Source: Patescibacteria group bacterium UBA6102 (GTDB taxonomy: Bacteria > Patescibacteriota > Minisyncoccia > Minisyncoccales > UBA5738). Taken from it: DNA of 7,499 nucleotides. How positions within the stretch are numbered: the first letter of the stretch is position 1; the number at the start of each line of letters is the position of its first letter. Position numbers and translations under genes: made by a program. Positions 1-7,100 of this stretch are shown here, piece by piece. The DNA lies in the NCBI GenBank assembly GCA_002423555.1, contig DIWQ01000049.1, forward strand, positions 10,947-18,445, given 5' to 3'. The notes below the pieces were generated by a model. It made no database searches and was not told the origin of the DNA. It was given only the letters and a program-made list of their open reading frames with translations.

Positions 1-619
1 CGGCCGCAAAGAATTTTTGCGCAAACCGCCGGTCGGCGCGCTCCCCCGTTTTCGGCAAGAGGGTTAAAAGCAGGATTGCCGCGTCAACCTTGGGGGCGGG
101 CCAAAACGATCCTTTGGCGATATAAGAAATTATTTTCGGCGCGGCGTAAAATTGCACCGCCAGCGCCAGCAGATTCATTTTCGGCGGCCGGGCGCAGATT
201 CTTTGCGCCACTTCTTTTTGCAGGATCAGCGCCATCGCGCGGGGAGGGTTTTTGCTTTCCAAAAATTTGCGGATGATGGGCGCCCCGGCATAGAACGGCA
301 AATTGGCGATAATCCGGTACGGCGCCAGGATTTTCGTTTCGTCAAACTTGAGAATATCGGCAGTGGCCAGATTGAAATTTTTTGCGCCGGGAAATCTTTG
401 GCGCAGAATGGCGGCCATATCCGGGTCCTTTTCCACCGCAAAGATCGGATTGCCGGTTTTTACCAATTCGGCGGTGAGATTTCCCGTGCCCGGTCCGATC
501 TCCAGCAGGGTTTCCTCCGCGCCGGTTTCCGCCGCCCGGATCAATTTTCGGGCGATGCCGACTTGCGCCAAAAAGTTCTGCCCCAGCCGTTTTTTCGGGG
601 CCACAGTTTCATTTTCCAT
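1..619 (-). CDS. rsmA: 16S rRNA dimethyladenosine transferase RsmA (KsgA), 3' end missing
   Basis: This cytoplasmic enzyme uses S-adenosylmethionine to dimethylate two adjacent adenines in the helix 45 loop near the 3' end of 16S rRNA, a late check in 30S assembly. My translation from the ATG at 619 gives 206 uninterrupted codons to the window edge. Family landmarks are in order: N-terminal RLGQNFL (residues 11-17), SAM-binding motif I LEIGPGTGNLT (39-49), the acidic VEKD segment (E63) that normally holds the ribose, TADIL with D88, and the catalytic motif IV NLPFY (106-110), followed by LILQKEVAQR. The usual length is about 260-270 residues, so roughly the last 55, the end of the C-terminal helical domain, lie outside. 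The ATG at 626 is out of frame and soon stops. There is no Shine-Dalgarno sequence, and the start sits 5 bases after a good -10 box, so the message is probably leaderless. The gene is divergent from the peptidase gene. Identity is very secure. Confidence 0.94.
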   Translation of the reverse strand, partial: MENETVAPKKRLGQNFLAQVGIARKLIRAAETGAEETLLEIGPGTGNLTAELVKTGNPIFAVEKDPDMAAILRQRFPGAKNFNLATADILKFDETKILAPYRIIANLPFYAGAPIIRKFLESKNPPRAMALILQKEVAQRICARPPKMNLLALAVQFYAAPKIISYIAKGSFWPAPKVDAAILLLTLLPKTGERADRRFAQKFFAA

Positions 620-653
620 AATTCATTGTAAATAATTGCGGCGCCATTGACAA
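620..653 (-). promoter_or_regulatory. sigma70-like promoter of rsmA, predicted leaderless
   Basis: Read on the minus strand, TTGTCA (653-648) is followed by a 17-base spacer and TACAAT (630-625). Both boxes are one mismatch from consensus. Only five bases (GAATT) separate the -10 box from the ATG at 619, so the expected transcription start falls on or next to the start codon. The -35 box shares five of its six base pairs with the -35 box of the opposite promoter. Confidence 0.7.
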
Positions 654-674
654 ATCGGCGCGATTTTATAGAAT
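647..674 (+). promoter_or_regulatory. sigma70-like promoter of the LysM/M23 peptidase gene
   Basis: A perfect TTGACA (647-652) is followed by a 16-base spacer and TAGAAT (669-674), one mismatch from TATAAT. The expected transcript start is about 680-682, leaving a leader of only about 5-7 bases before the ATG at 687. The Shine-Dalgarno-like AGGTGG (678-683) is only 3 bases from the ATG and would be partly cut off by such a start, so the leader is either nearly absent or the real start site is a few bases earlier. Confidence 0.65.
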
Positions 675-686
675 TGAAGGTGGACT

Positions 687-1748
687 ATGAGGATACCTCT
701 CCAATTGAAAAATTTTGCCAAACTACTCCTTGCGGGAGCGGTTTTGTTTGCGGGCGCGTCCACGATTTCACACCAGGCGGCGCGTTCGGTTTTGGCCAAA
801 AACCAGAAAGACGCGGATTGCGTTGAAGCGCACGATATGTTTGCCCGCGCGGCGGAACAAATGCGGCCGGAGTCGCCGGAATATCTTTTGGCCGGCGACG
901 GATGCGTGAAGGCCGCGGTGCCGCCGGTGGCGGCCACTTCCCGGGTGCTGGCGGCGATTGTCGGCGATTTCTCGGATTCGCCGGAGCCCGAAGAAGCGCG
1001 CAACGCGATCGTTGAATATGAAGTCACCGGCGACGAGACTCTGGCGGGGCTGGCGGAGAAATTCAACATCAGCCCGGAGACCATTGCGTGGGCGAATGAT
1101 TTGTCCAAAAATGCGAGCCTGAAAACGGGGCAGAAACTGATCATTCCCCCGGTGAGCGGCGTAATTCATTACGCGGCCGCCGGTGACACTTTGGCGCAGA
1201 TCGCCAAGAAATACCAAGCCCAGCCGGAGGAGATTGTCGCGTTCAATGAATTGGCCGGCGAGAACGATGTTTTTATCGGCGACGTGCTGGTGGTGCCCGG
1301 AGGCAAGATCATCCCTCCGGCGCCGAAAGCTTCAACTTCGTCAAAACCCGCGGCGGCGCCGGCAACAACTGCCTCTGGCTTGGCGGCGATGCCCGCGGAT
1401 TACTTTTTGTGTCCGGTGGGATCGGCCTGCAAAAGAACGCAGGGGTTGCATTTCCGCAACGCGGTTGATCTAACGGGCGGATATTGCGGCGCGCCGATAT
1501 ATGCCGCGGCGTCGGGAACCGTGATTAAGGCCAAAATCGGCGGCTGGAATGGCGGCGCGGGCAATAACATTACCATTTCCCATATGGGTGGAACGGTAAC
1601 CACGCATTATTATCATTTGCAGTCCGTTGCCGTGGCAAGCGGCCAGGAAGTTAAAAAAGGCGATGTCATCGGCACGATGGGAAAAACCGGGCAAGCCACC
1701 GGATGCCATCTGCATTTTGAAGTCGGCGGGGCAAAGAACCCCTTTTAA
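687..1748 (+). CDS. secreted LysM-LysM-M23 peptidoglycan endopeptidase
   Basis: This 353-residue exported protein is predicted to bind peptidoglycan and cut its cross-link peptides, for wall growth or cell separation. Residues 1-37 form a signal peptide or membrane anchor: basic residues, then the hydrophobic stretch LLLAGAVLFAGAS (13-25). Two LysM glycan-binding modules follow (about 111-154 and 161-205, each with a GDETL/GDTL turn and an LIIPP/LVVPG end), then a Pro/Ala/Ser/Thr-rich linker (206-235) and an M23/LytM-type metallopeptidase domain (about 240-353). Zinc and catalytic residues visible are H255 and D261 (HFRNAVD), H307/H310 (HYYHL) and the HLH motif H341-x-H343. The H-to-D spacing is longer than the classic HxxxD of LytM, so that pairing is by position in the fold. 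Six cysteines (45, 73, 242, 248, 267, 340), five of them in or near the mature ectodomains, could form disulfides. The protein ends at NPF, very soon after the HLH strand. Family assignment is secure; the exact bond cut is not known. Confidence 0.9.
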   Translation: MRIPLQLKNFAKLLLAGAVLFAGASTISHQAARSVLAKNQKDADCVEAHDMFARAAEQMRPESPEYLLAGDGCVKAAVPPVAATSRVLAAIVGDFSDSPEPEEARNAIVEYEVTGDETLAGLAEKFNISPETIAWANDLSKNASLKTGQKLIIPPVSGVIHYAAAGDTLAQIAKKYQAQPEEIVAFNELAGENDVFIGDVLVVPGGKIIPPAPKASTSSKPAAAPATTASGLAAMPADYFLCPVGSACKRTQGLHFRNAVDLTGGYCGAPIYAAASGTVIKAKIGGWNGGAGNNITISHMGGTVTTHYYHLQSVAVASGQEVKKGDVIGTMGKTGQATGCHLHFEVGGAKNPF

Positions 1749-1756
1749 GTTAAAAC

Positions 1757-1889
1757 TCCAAATTCCAAATAACAAATTCCAAATAAATTCAAAATTCAAA
1801 TATTTAAACCTAAAACAAGAATGCAATCAGTATTCAATTTGAGATTTTAAGTTTTGAATTTGTTTGGAATTTGGTGCTTGGAATTTGAA
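1757..1889. repeat. AT-rich imperfect inverted repeat in the convergent gap
   Basis: The arms 1757-1794 and 1852-1889 match as reverse complements at about 33 of 38 positions (counted by eye), with a 57-base centre. Each arm is built from degenerate CAAATTCC/CAAATAAATTC words. The composition contrasts sharply with the GC-richer genes on either side. It carries no plausible ORF. It resembles the low-complexity spacer repeats I associate with Patescibacteria genomes (from memory, not checked), and could be a remnant of a small palindromic element or simply spacer DNA that folds. Confidence 0.7.
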
Positions 1890-1893
1890 ATTT

Positions 1894-1939
1894 CCGAACT
1901 AATTTAAAACCGCCTTTTGGCGGTTTTAAATTAGTTCGG
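1894..1939. terminator. bidirectional hairpin terminator between convergent genes
   Basis: The arms 1894-1914 and 1919-1939 are perfect reverse complements over 21 bp with a TTTT (or AAAA) loop at 1915-1918. The inner part, AAAACCGCC-loop-GGCGGTTTT, is a compact GC stem followed by a T run on either strand, so it can stop transcripts from the peptidase gene (plus) and comM (minus). The comM stop codon (1926-1928) and its last few codons lie inside the right arm. The T run is short (four bases, then AAATTAG), which makes the outer stem unusually long for a simple terminator. Confidence 0.75.
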
Positions 1940-3443
1940 GGGGGCGATATGAAAGCGCTTCGGAAACGTGGTTTTGCGCGATGTCTTTTTTCCCGTCCAG
2001 ATCGGCGATGGTGCGGCTTACTTTGAGGACGCGGTGATAACCGCGCGCGGAAATTTTGGCGGAATTCACGGCGGCTTTCAACAGCTGTTCGGAATCGTCG
2101 TCAAGGCGGCAGAATTCTTTTATTTGCGCAATGCCCATTTCGGCGTTGGTGCGTTCCTTTCCGTAGCGGGCCGCCTGCACGGCGCGGCATTGTGCCACCC
2201 TTTCTCTCATTTTTTCGCCCAAAGATTCGTGCGGAGTGTTTTGGACCAGTTTTTCATATTTTACCGCGGGGACGTTGATAAAAAGATCAATGCGATCCAT
2301 CAGCGGCCCGGAAAGTTTTTTGCGATACATTCTTATTTGAGATGGCGAACATACGCAGGGTTTTTCCGGGTTGCCGAAATTGCCGCAAGGGCAGGGATTG
2401 GACGCCAAAATCAGCATAAACCGCGCGGGCAGAGACATCGCGTGGCGCGCCCGCAAAACATTGATTGCGCCCTCCTCTATCGGCTGGCGCAGGGCTTCCA
2501 GCGCGTCGCGGTGGAATTCGGGAAATTCATCCAAAAACAGCACGCCGCGGTGCGCCAGCGTGATTTCTCCCGGCCGCGGCGGATTGCCGCCGCCGATCAG
2601 GGCGGCCTCGGAAGCGGTGTGGTGCGGCGCGCGGAACGGCCTCTGCGCGATCAATGATCCGCCGGCAAGCAGGCCGCAAACGCTGTAGATTTTGGTCACT
2701 TCCAGCGATTCTTCAAAAGACAGCGGCGGGATGATTTCCGGCAAAGTTTTTGCCAGCAAGGTTTTGCCGGTTCCCGGCGGTCCCCACATTGAAAGATTGT
2801 GTCCGCCGCCGCCGACGATTTCCAGCGCTCTTTTAGCCGATTCCTGGCCGGCGATCATATCAAAAAGGCCGCCGCTTCCGCTGTTTCCCGCCGCTTCCGT
2901 CCGTGCGATTGCCGGCGCGACGGAAATGCTTCCCTCCAAATATCCGATTGCTTGCGCCAGCGTTTTGACGCCGATGGCGCGCACGCCGCCAATCAGCGCC
3001 GCTTCCGCGGCATTTTCTTCGGGCAGGATAATTTCTTTGATGCCTTTTTCGCGGCAGGCGATGGCAAAGCACACTGCTCCTCTCGCCGGCCGCAAGCGGC
3101 CGTCCAGCGCCAGCTCTCCCAAAAATATTTTTCCCGCGGGATCAAAACGAGTTTTTTTATTTGCCAAAAGATAGCCCAGAGCAATGGGCAGATCATAGAG
3201 AGTGCCTTCTTTTTTTAAATCGGCGGGCGCCAGAGAAACCAAAACTTTCACCGGCTCACGATGAGGCGATTTAAATCCGGCGCTTTCAATCGCCGCGCCG
3301 ACTCTTTCTTTCGCTTCCTGCACCGACTTGTCGGGCAGGCCGACAACTTCAAAACGGCGCAGTCCGTATGAGGCGTCCACTTCAACTTCAATTAGTTGCG
3401 CGTCCAGGCCGCAAACGGCCGCGGAGCATATTTTGGAAAGCAC
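1926..3443 (-). CDS. comM: ComM/YifB family Mg-chelatase-like AAA+ ATPase
   Basis: ComM is a hexameric cytoplasmic AAA+ helicase that promotes branch migration when transforming DNA is integrated; that role comes from studied homologues such as Vibrio. Here the protein has 505 residues, the usual full length. An N-terminal ChlI/Lon-like domain spans about 10-135. The ATPase core has Walker A GPPGTGKT (221-228), Walker B VLFLDEF (301-307), a sensor segment SNPCPCG (348-354) with a second cysteine pair CVC (363-365), and SGPLMDRIDL (378-387). The C-terminal Mg_chelatase_C domain (about 405-498) includes SARGYHRVLKVSRTIADL. I chose the GTG at 3443 because it gives the family's usual opening, MLSKICSAAV; an upstream in-frame TTG at 3458 adds five non-family residues and would lie upstream of the predicted promoter's -10 box. 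There is no Shine-Dalgarno sequence. The gene ends inside a terminator stem and is convergent with the peptidase gene. Whether this organism is naturally competent cannot be seen here. Confidence 0.93.
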   Translation of the reverse strand: MLSKICSAAVCGLDAQLIEVEVDASYGLRRFEVVGLPDKSVQEAKERVGAAIESAGFKSPHREPVKVLVSLAPADLKKEGTLYDLPIALGYLLANKKTRFDPAGKIFLGELALDGRLRPARGAVCFAIACREKGIKEIILPEENAAEAALIGGVRAIGVKTLAQAIGYLEGSISVAPAIARTEAAGNSGSGGLFDMIAGQESAKRALEIVGGGGHNLSMWGPPGTGKTLLAKTLPEIIPPLSFEESLEVTKIYSVCGLLAGGSLIAQRPFRAPHHTASEAALIGGGNPPRPGEITLAHRGVLFLDEFPEFHRDALEALRQPIEEGAINVLRARHAMSLPARFMLILASNPCPCGNFGNPEKPCVCSPSQIRMYRKKLSGPLMDRIDLFINVPAVKYEKLVQNTPHESLGEKMRERVAQCRAVQAARYGKERTNAEMGIAQIKEFCRLDDDSEQLLKAAVNSAKISARGYHRVLKVSRTIADLDGKKDIAQNHVSEALSYRPPELI

Positions 3444-3479
3444 GATGCAAAATATCAAAATTCAAACTTCAAATGTCAA
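3444..3479 (-). promoter_or_regulatory. candidate promoter of comM, predicted leaderless GTG start
   Basis: On the minus strand, TTGACA (3479-3474) is followed 19 bases later by an extended -10, TGA-TATTTT, whose hexamer is 3454-3449. Five bases then lead to the GTG at 3443, the same -10-to-start distance as rsmA. The spacer is long and the region is AT-rich, so chance matches are likely; GATATT at 17 bases is an alternative -10 box. The perfect -35 box, the extended -10 and the matching geometry support the call. Confidence 0.45.
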
Positions 3480-3530
3480 AAACACGCCTTGCCGTTTTGA
3501 AACTGAAAATTGAAAATTGAAAAATTACAA
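3449..3530. repeat. AT-rich low-complexity spacer with loose inverted symmetry
   Basis: The gap between the DksA-like gene and comM contains CAAAATTC/CTTCAAATG words on its left half and GAAAATTGAAAATTG words on its right half, roughly complementary around a short GC-richer centre (3482-3494). TCAAAA (3476-3481) and TTTTGA (3495-3500) are a short exact pair. The style is the same as the 1757-1889 repeat, but this copy is shorter and more degenerate. It contains the candidate comM promoter. No clear terminator for the DksA-like gene was found here. Confidence 0.5.
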
Positions 3531-3563
3531 GGTTGTCTTTGCGGATAAAAACGGCCTTGCGAA

Positions 3564-3950
3564 TTATTGCTGGCAATCAATGCAAAAAGGCGCTTCCGGA
3601 AAGATCTTGAGCCGTTCCAGCGGAATTTGTTTGCCGCATTTTTCGCATTTGCCGTATGTTCCCTGCGCAATCTTGGCCAGTGCCGCGTCAATCGCCATCA
3701 ACTTGGTTTCCATATTTTTTTCCAACGGCAAGCGGGTGGCATATTCCTCCACTTCGTCGGCTTGCCGTTCCAGTGATGCCGTCCCCGACTCGCCGTCGCC
3801 ATAAGGGAATTTGCTTTGCCAGTCTCCGGGCACGTTTTTGTTGGGAACGGCGATTTTGCTCAGCGCGGCTTCCACGGCGGCGCGTTCCTCTTTCAATTTT
3901 TTTTCAATCTCGGACAAAATTTTGTTTGTTGATTCCGGCATTTGGATCAT
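3564..3950 (-). CDS. DksA/TraR family C4 zinc-finger protein
   Basis: Proteins of this family bind RNA polymerase through its secondary channel and modulate initiation, often with ppGpp; this role is family knowledge and not proven for this branch. From the ATG at 3950 the product is 128 residues. Residues 8-35 and 60-97 look like the two helices of the coiled-coil hairpin, joined by a loop rich in Gly and Asp (41-57). The C4 zinc finger follows: C102-x2-C105, then C123-x2-C126 with 17 residues between the pairs. The acidic DxxDxA tip of E. coli DksA is not clearly present; DEVEEYA (65-71) is the nearest acidic stretch. The reading frame stays open to 4085, but those extra 45 residues have no family character and begin upstream of the predicted transcript start. 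An ATG at 3941 is an alternative start. No Shine-Dalgarno sequence is visible at either. The gene lies between the giant membrane protein gene and comM on the same strand. Confidence 0.85.
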   Translation of the reverse strand: MIQMPESTNKILSEIEKKLKEERAAVEAALSKIAVPNKNVPGDWQSKFPYGDGESGTASLERQADEVEEYATRLPLEKNMETKLMAIDAALAKIAQGTYGKCEKCGKQIPLERLKIFPEAPFCIDCQQ

Positions 3951-4057
3951 GGCCGTCGGACAATTGATGAATTGCCGGTTTGGGTTAAAAACCAAGCAGA
4001 ACCCCGCAATCGTCCGGTGGCCGGAAGTTAGATTATGGTGCGGCAGACTTTTAAAGA

Positions 4058-4077
4058 AAAACCGCCTCACCGGCTTT
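4058..4077 (-). terminator. weak hairpin with T run after the giant gene, at the 5' end of the DksA-like transcript
   Basis: On the minus strand AAAGCCG (4077-4071) can pair with CGGTTTT (4064-4058), seven pairs including one G-U, around a six-base loop, and the T run TTTTTCTTT follows immediately. It could be a weak terminator for the 1130-codon gene. Because the predicted promoter start is about 4077, it would also form a hairpin at the extreme 5' end of the downstream message, where it might act as an attenuator or stabiliser. Confidence 0.35.
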
Positions 4078-4083
4078 AATGCC

Positions 4084-4112
4084 ATTTTATCTTTCTTTGC
4101 TTATTTTGGCAA
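4084..4112 (-). promoter_or_regulatory. sigma70-like promoter for the DksA-like gene
   Basis: On the minus strand TTGCCA (4112-4107) is followed by exactly 17 bases and TAAAAT (4089-4084), each box one mismatch from consensus. The -35 box is made of the last sense codons of the 1130-codon gene, just before its TAA. The expected start is near 4077, giving a leader of about 127 bases before the ATG at 3950. This argues against the ATG at 4085, which overlaps the -10 box. Confidence 0.6.
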
Positions 4113-7100
4113 CTGATTGAAAATTTTTGCCATGGAATTGTTGGAAGCGGAGAAGATAAAATACGTTTGCCGGTAATTTGCCCAGGCGATGGCGAATTCG
4201 TCTTCCGCCGGCGAGAATTGCATTACTTTATACGCAGTTCCCGCCGCGCCGCCATCGGCGAAGCGGAGAACATCATCATCGGCAAAAGTTTTGCGGCCCA
4301 ACAGCCGAAAGAAATTTTCGGTGTCTTTGGCGATGCTCCCCTCCCAGCCGGACATTGCGGGCTCAATCATTTCATTTTTGGTGATTTTGGCGGCGAAACC
4401 GATACGGTTTTTGCCGTTGTTGGCATAAATGAAAAATTCGCAGTCATCTTCTATCGAGTTATAAAAAATCGACGGCGCGTTCAATTTGTAGGCGCTAAAA
4501 AACTGTTTCAAGCCGATCTTTTTGCCGGTGCCTCTGTCAACGATTAACAGCGAGTGATAACCGTTAGCGTCAAATTTTTTCCGCATATAAGGAGAAATTG
4601 AACTGGGGATATTGGCGGGACTGTCAACATAAATTGTCACCGTTGTCAGTGTTGTTACTATCGGCGCCGGCGCGGCGGGTTCTTCCGGCAGATTTTTTTC
4701 TGTCGTCATGGTCGGTTTTGGCTCGCTTTTAACGACCGCCGGCGTTTTCCCGCCGTTTTTGATCAGAATGACTGTCAAAATGATTCCCAAAACGGCAATC
4801 ACCGCAAAAATGATCAGTAATCTTGCCAACAGATTATTTCTTTTGGATTTTGCCGCCGGTCTTTCCGTTGCCATTTGCGCCCGGCTTTCCTCCGCTTTGA
4901 CGTCCGGCGGCGCAAATGCGGCGGCGCCGGGCAGGGTGGTTTTTTTGATTTGCCGCCATCGATTTTCCGGATTCGGCGCAAGGTTGCCGCGGTCGGTTTC
5001 GGGTTCGTTTTCCGAGGGATTGGGCCGGACGGGTTCGTTTTTTACGAGGTTGGGCATTTCTCTTTCCGCTTCCGCCGTCGGTACGATTTTCGGCGAATTT
5101 TCTTGGGCGAAAACCCGGATATTCCTTGCCGGCGCGGCTTCCACCTGTTCGCGATAGATGTTGCCGTTGCGTCCCGTTGTTTCGGCGATTTCTTCTTTTG
5201 ACGGTGTTTTTGTTTCGCCGGAATTTTGCCGGCTGGCGGAGTTTATGGCCGGGACGGTATCGTTGGGAACGGATTTATTTTTGTCCGCTTCAGTCTTGCC
5301 GGGAGGTGTTTTTATGGGAGGGGCTTCCAATTCTTTTTCTTTTCCCGCAAGGCCGCTTTTTAGCGCGGGCGCGACGTTTTCTTTCGGAAGAACTTTTTCT
5401 GCGCGTAAAACAATATCCGGTGCCGACTTCTTTTCTTCGGAAACGGCAATCGGTTTGTCCGCCTCTTTCCTCGCGGTGCCGTTGTCGGGCGCGGCGTTAT
5501 CCGTTTGCGGTCGTGCGGGTTTTGCCGCCAATTTGTTTTCTTTGTCCGCTTTTTCGTCCGGCGCCTTATTCTCTCCGTTTATCTTCTTTGCCGCCGTTTT
5601 TTCTTCCGGCATTTTCCTTTCTCCGTTTGATTTTTCCTGAAAGTCGGCAACTGCTTGCGGTGTTTGTTTATTTTCTCCCCGGGCCGCGGGCTCTGCCGCT
5701 ACCTTGTTTTCTCCGCTTGATTTTCCTTCTGCTTTATCAATTTGCACAATGCGGAAGATGATTTTGGGATTGAAGCTGACGGAATTTTCCTCCAAAAGGC
5801 GCCGGATTGCGTCGCGAAGCGTGCGCACCGGCAGAGCCTTCCCTTCAAGCTCCATTTCCGCGGCGGTGATTTTATTCTGGATGGATTCTATTTTTGCGTT
5901 GAGCGAGTCGGTCTTTTCTTGAAGCGATTTCAAATCGCCGGCCGCCGCATTTAATTTTTCTTCATATTCCCATTTTTCTTGGACAATGCTTTTCAGATCG
6001 TTGCTTGATTGCCATCGAGCTTTCTCAATCTCTCTTTTTTGCGCCAAATCTTTGGCGCGCGCTTCTTTTTCTTCAATATCGTTCAATTGCCGCGAGGCCG
6101 AAATTTCTTTCTCCGTCAAGCGGGCGAGATTTTTTTCAACGTCGTTTTTTTTATCGCCGGCCGTCGCCAACCCCGGCGCCAGCATCTCTTTCTCTCCGAT
6201 GATTTTGAGAATTTCTTCTTCGGCGCGGATTTTTTCCACGGCAAAACGCACCAATGTTTCTTCTCCGGAAATTCGGGAGATTTCTTCTTCGGAGATTTCC
6301 AGTTGGCGATTTTTTTCTGAAATTTGGCGATCGACAGATTCCGCATCCGCCTTGATTTTGTTGATTTTATCTTCCGCGGCCCATCGTTGTTTTTCTATTT
6401 CTTTGCGGCTGTCTTCAATTTGCCAGAGGGCTTGCTTCAGCGTTTTTTCTTTCGCCGGATCGGAATTTTTTTCCAATTCATTTTTCTTCGCCGCCGCCTT
6501 TGTTTCAATTTCCCGCTCTTTTTCTTCCACCATTGCCAATTCGCTTTTGCGGATCATGGCGATCTTGCTTTCCAAGATTCTTCTTTTTTGTTCCAAAGGA
6601 ACTCTTTGGGCGGGGATTTCCGCCGCCTTTCGGGCAACCGCTTCCCTTTTTTCTTCCAACTTCGCGATAAGTTTTTTGAGAACTACCGGCAGGCTGTTTG
6701 CCGCCCTTCCCTCCTCGGCTTTTTTAGCCTCCTCCCGCCGCCGCGCCTGCTCTTCTTCGGCTTTCTTGGCGCGTTCGGCTTCCAGTGCCGCCAACTGCCG
6801 CGCCTGCTCTTCTTCGGCCTGCCGCGCGGCTTCTTCTTCCCGCCGTTTTTCCTCTTCCGCTTTCTTCTTTTCCTCTTCCTGCCGCAATCTCTTCTCCTCG
6901 GCTTTTTTAGCCCCCTCCCGCCGCCGCGCCTGCTCTTCTTCGGCTTTCTTGGCGCGTTCGGCTTCCAGTGCCGCCAACTGCCGTGCCTTTTCCTCTTCCG
7001 CTTTGCGCGCGGCCTCTTCCTCTTGCCGCTTTTTTTCTTCCGCTTCCTTCTTCTCCTGTTCTTGCCGCAATCTCTCTTCTTCGGCCTTCTTTCTCTCCTC

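Noticed and set aside
152..635. Plus-strand open frames of 159 and 110 codons over rsmA
   Set aside because: The minus strand carries an uninterrupted frame with all RsmA motifs.
623..1217. Minus-strand open frames of 173 and 149 codons across the peptidase gene
   Set aside because: They are antisense to the well-supported signal peptide and LysM coding region and have no family features. The first would also overlap the shared promoter.
1749..1893. CRISPR-like array from the recurring CAAATTCC words
   Set aside because: The words are short, degenerate and not evenly spaced, there are no unique spacers, and no cas gene is present.
1968..2657. 229-codon plus-strand open frame opposite comM
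   Set aside because: The comM frame has every expected ATPase motif in order; this frame is its shadow.
3444..3458. TTG start five codons upstream for comM
   Set aside because: The GTG at 3443 gives the usual family N-terminus, and the TTG lies upstream of the candidate -10 box.
3951..4085. N-terminal extension of the DksA-like protein to the ATG at 4085
   Set aside because: The extra 45 residues are unlike the family, and the ATG overlaps the predicted -10 box, so it would not be in the transcript from that promoter.
5126..5761. 211-codon plus-strand open frame rich in Leu, Pro, Arg and Phe
   Set aside because: It lies antisense to the linker of the giant gene and has no start signal or recognisable domain.
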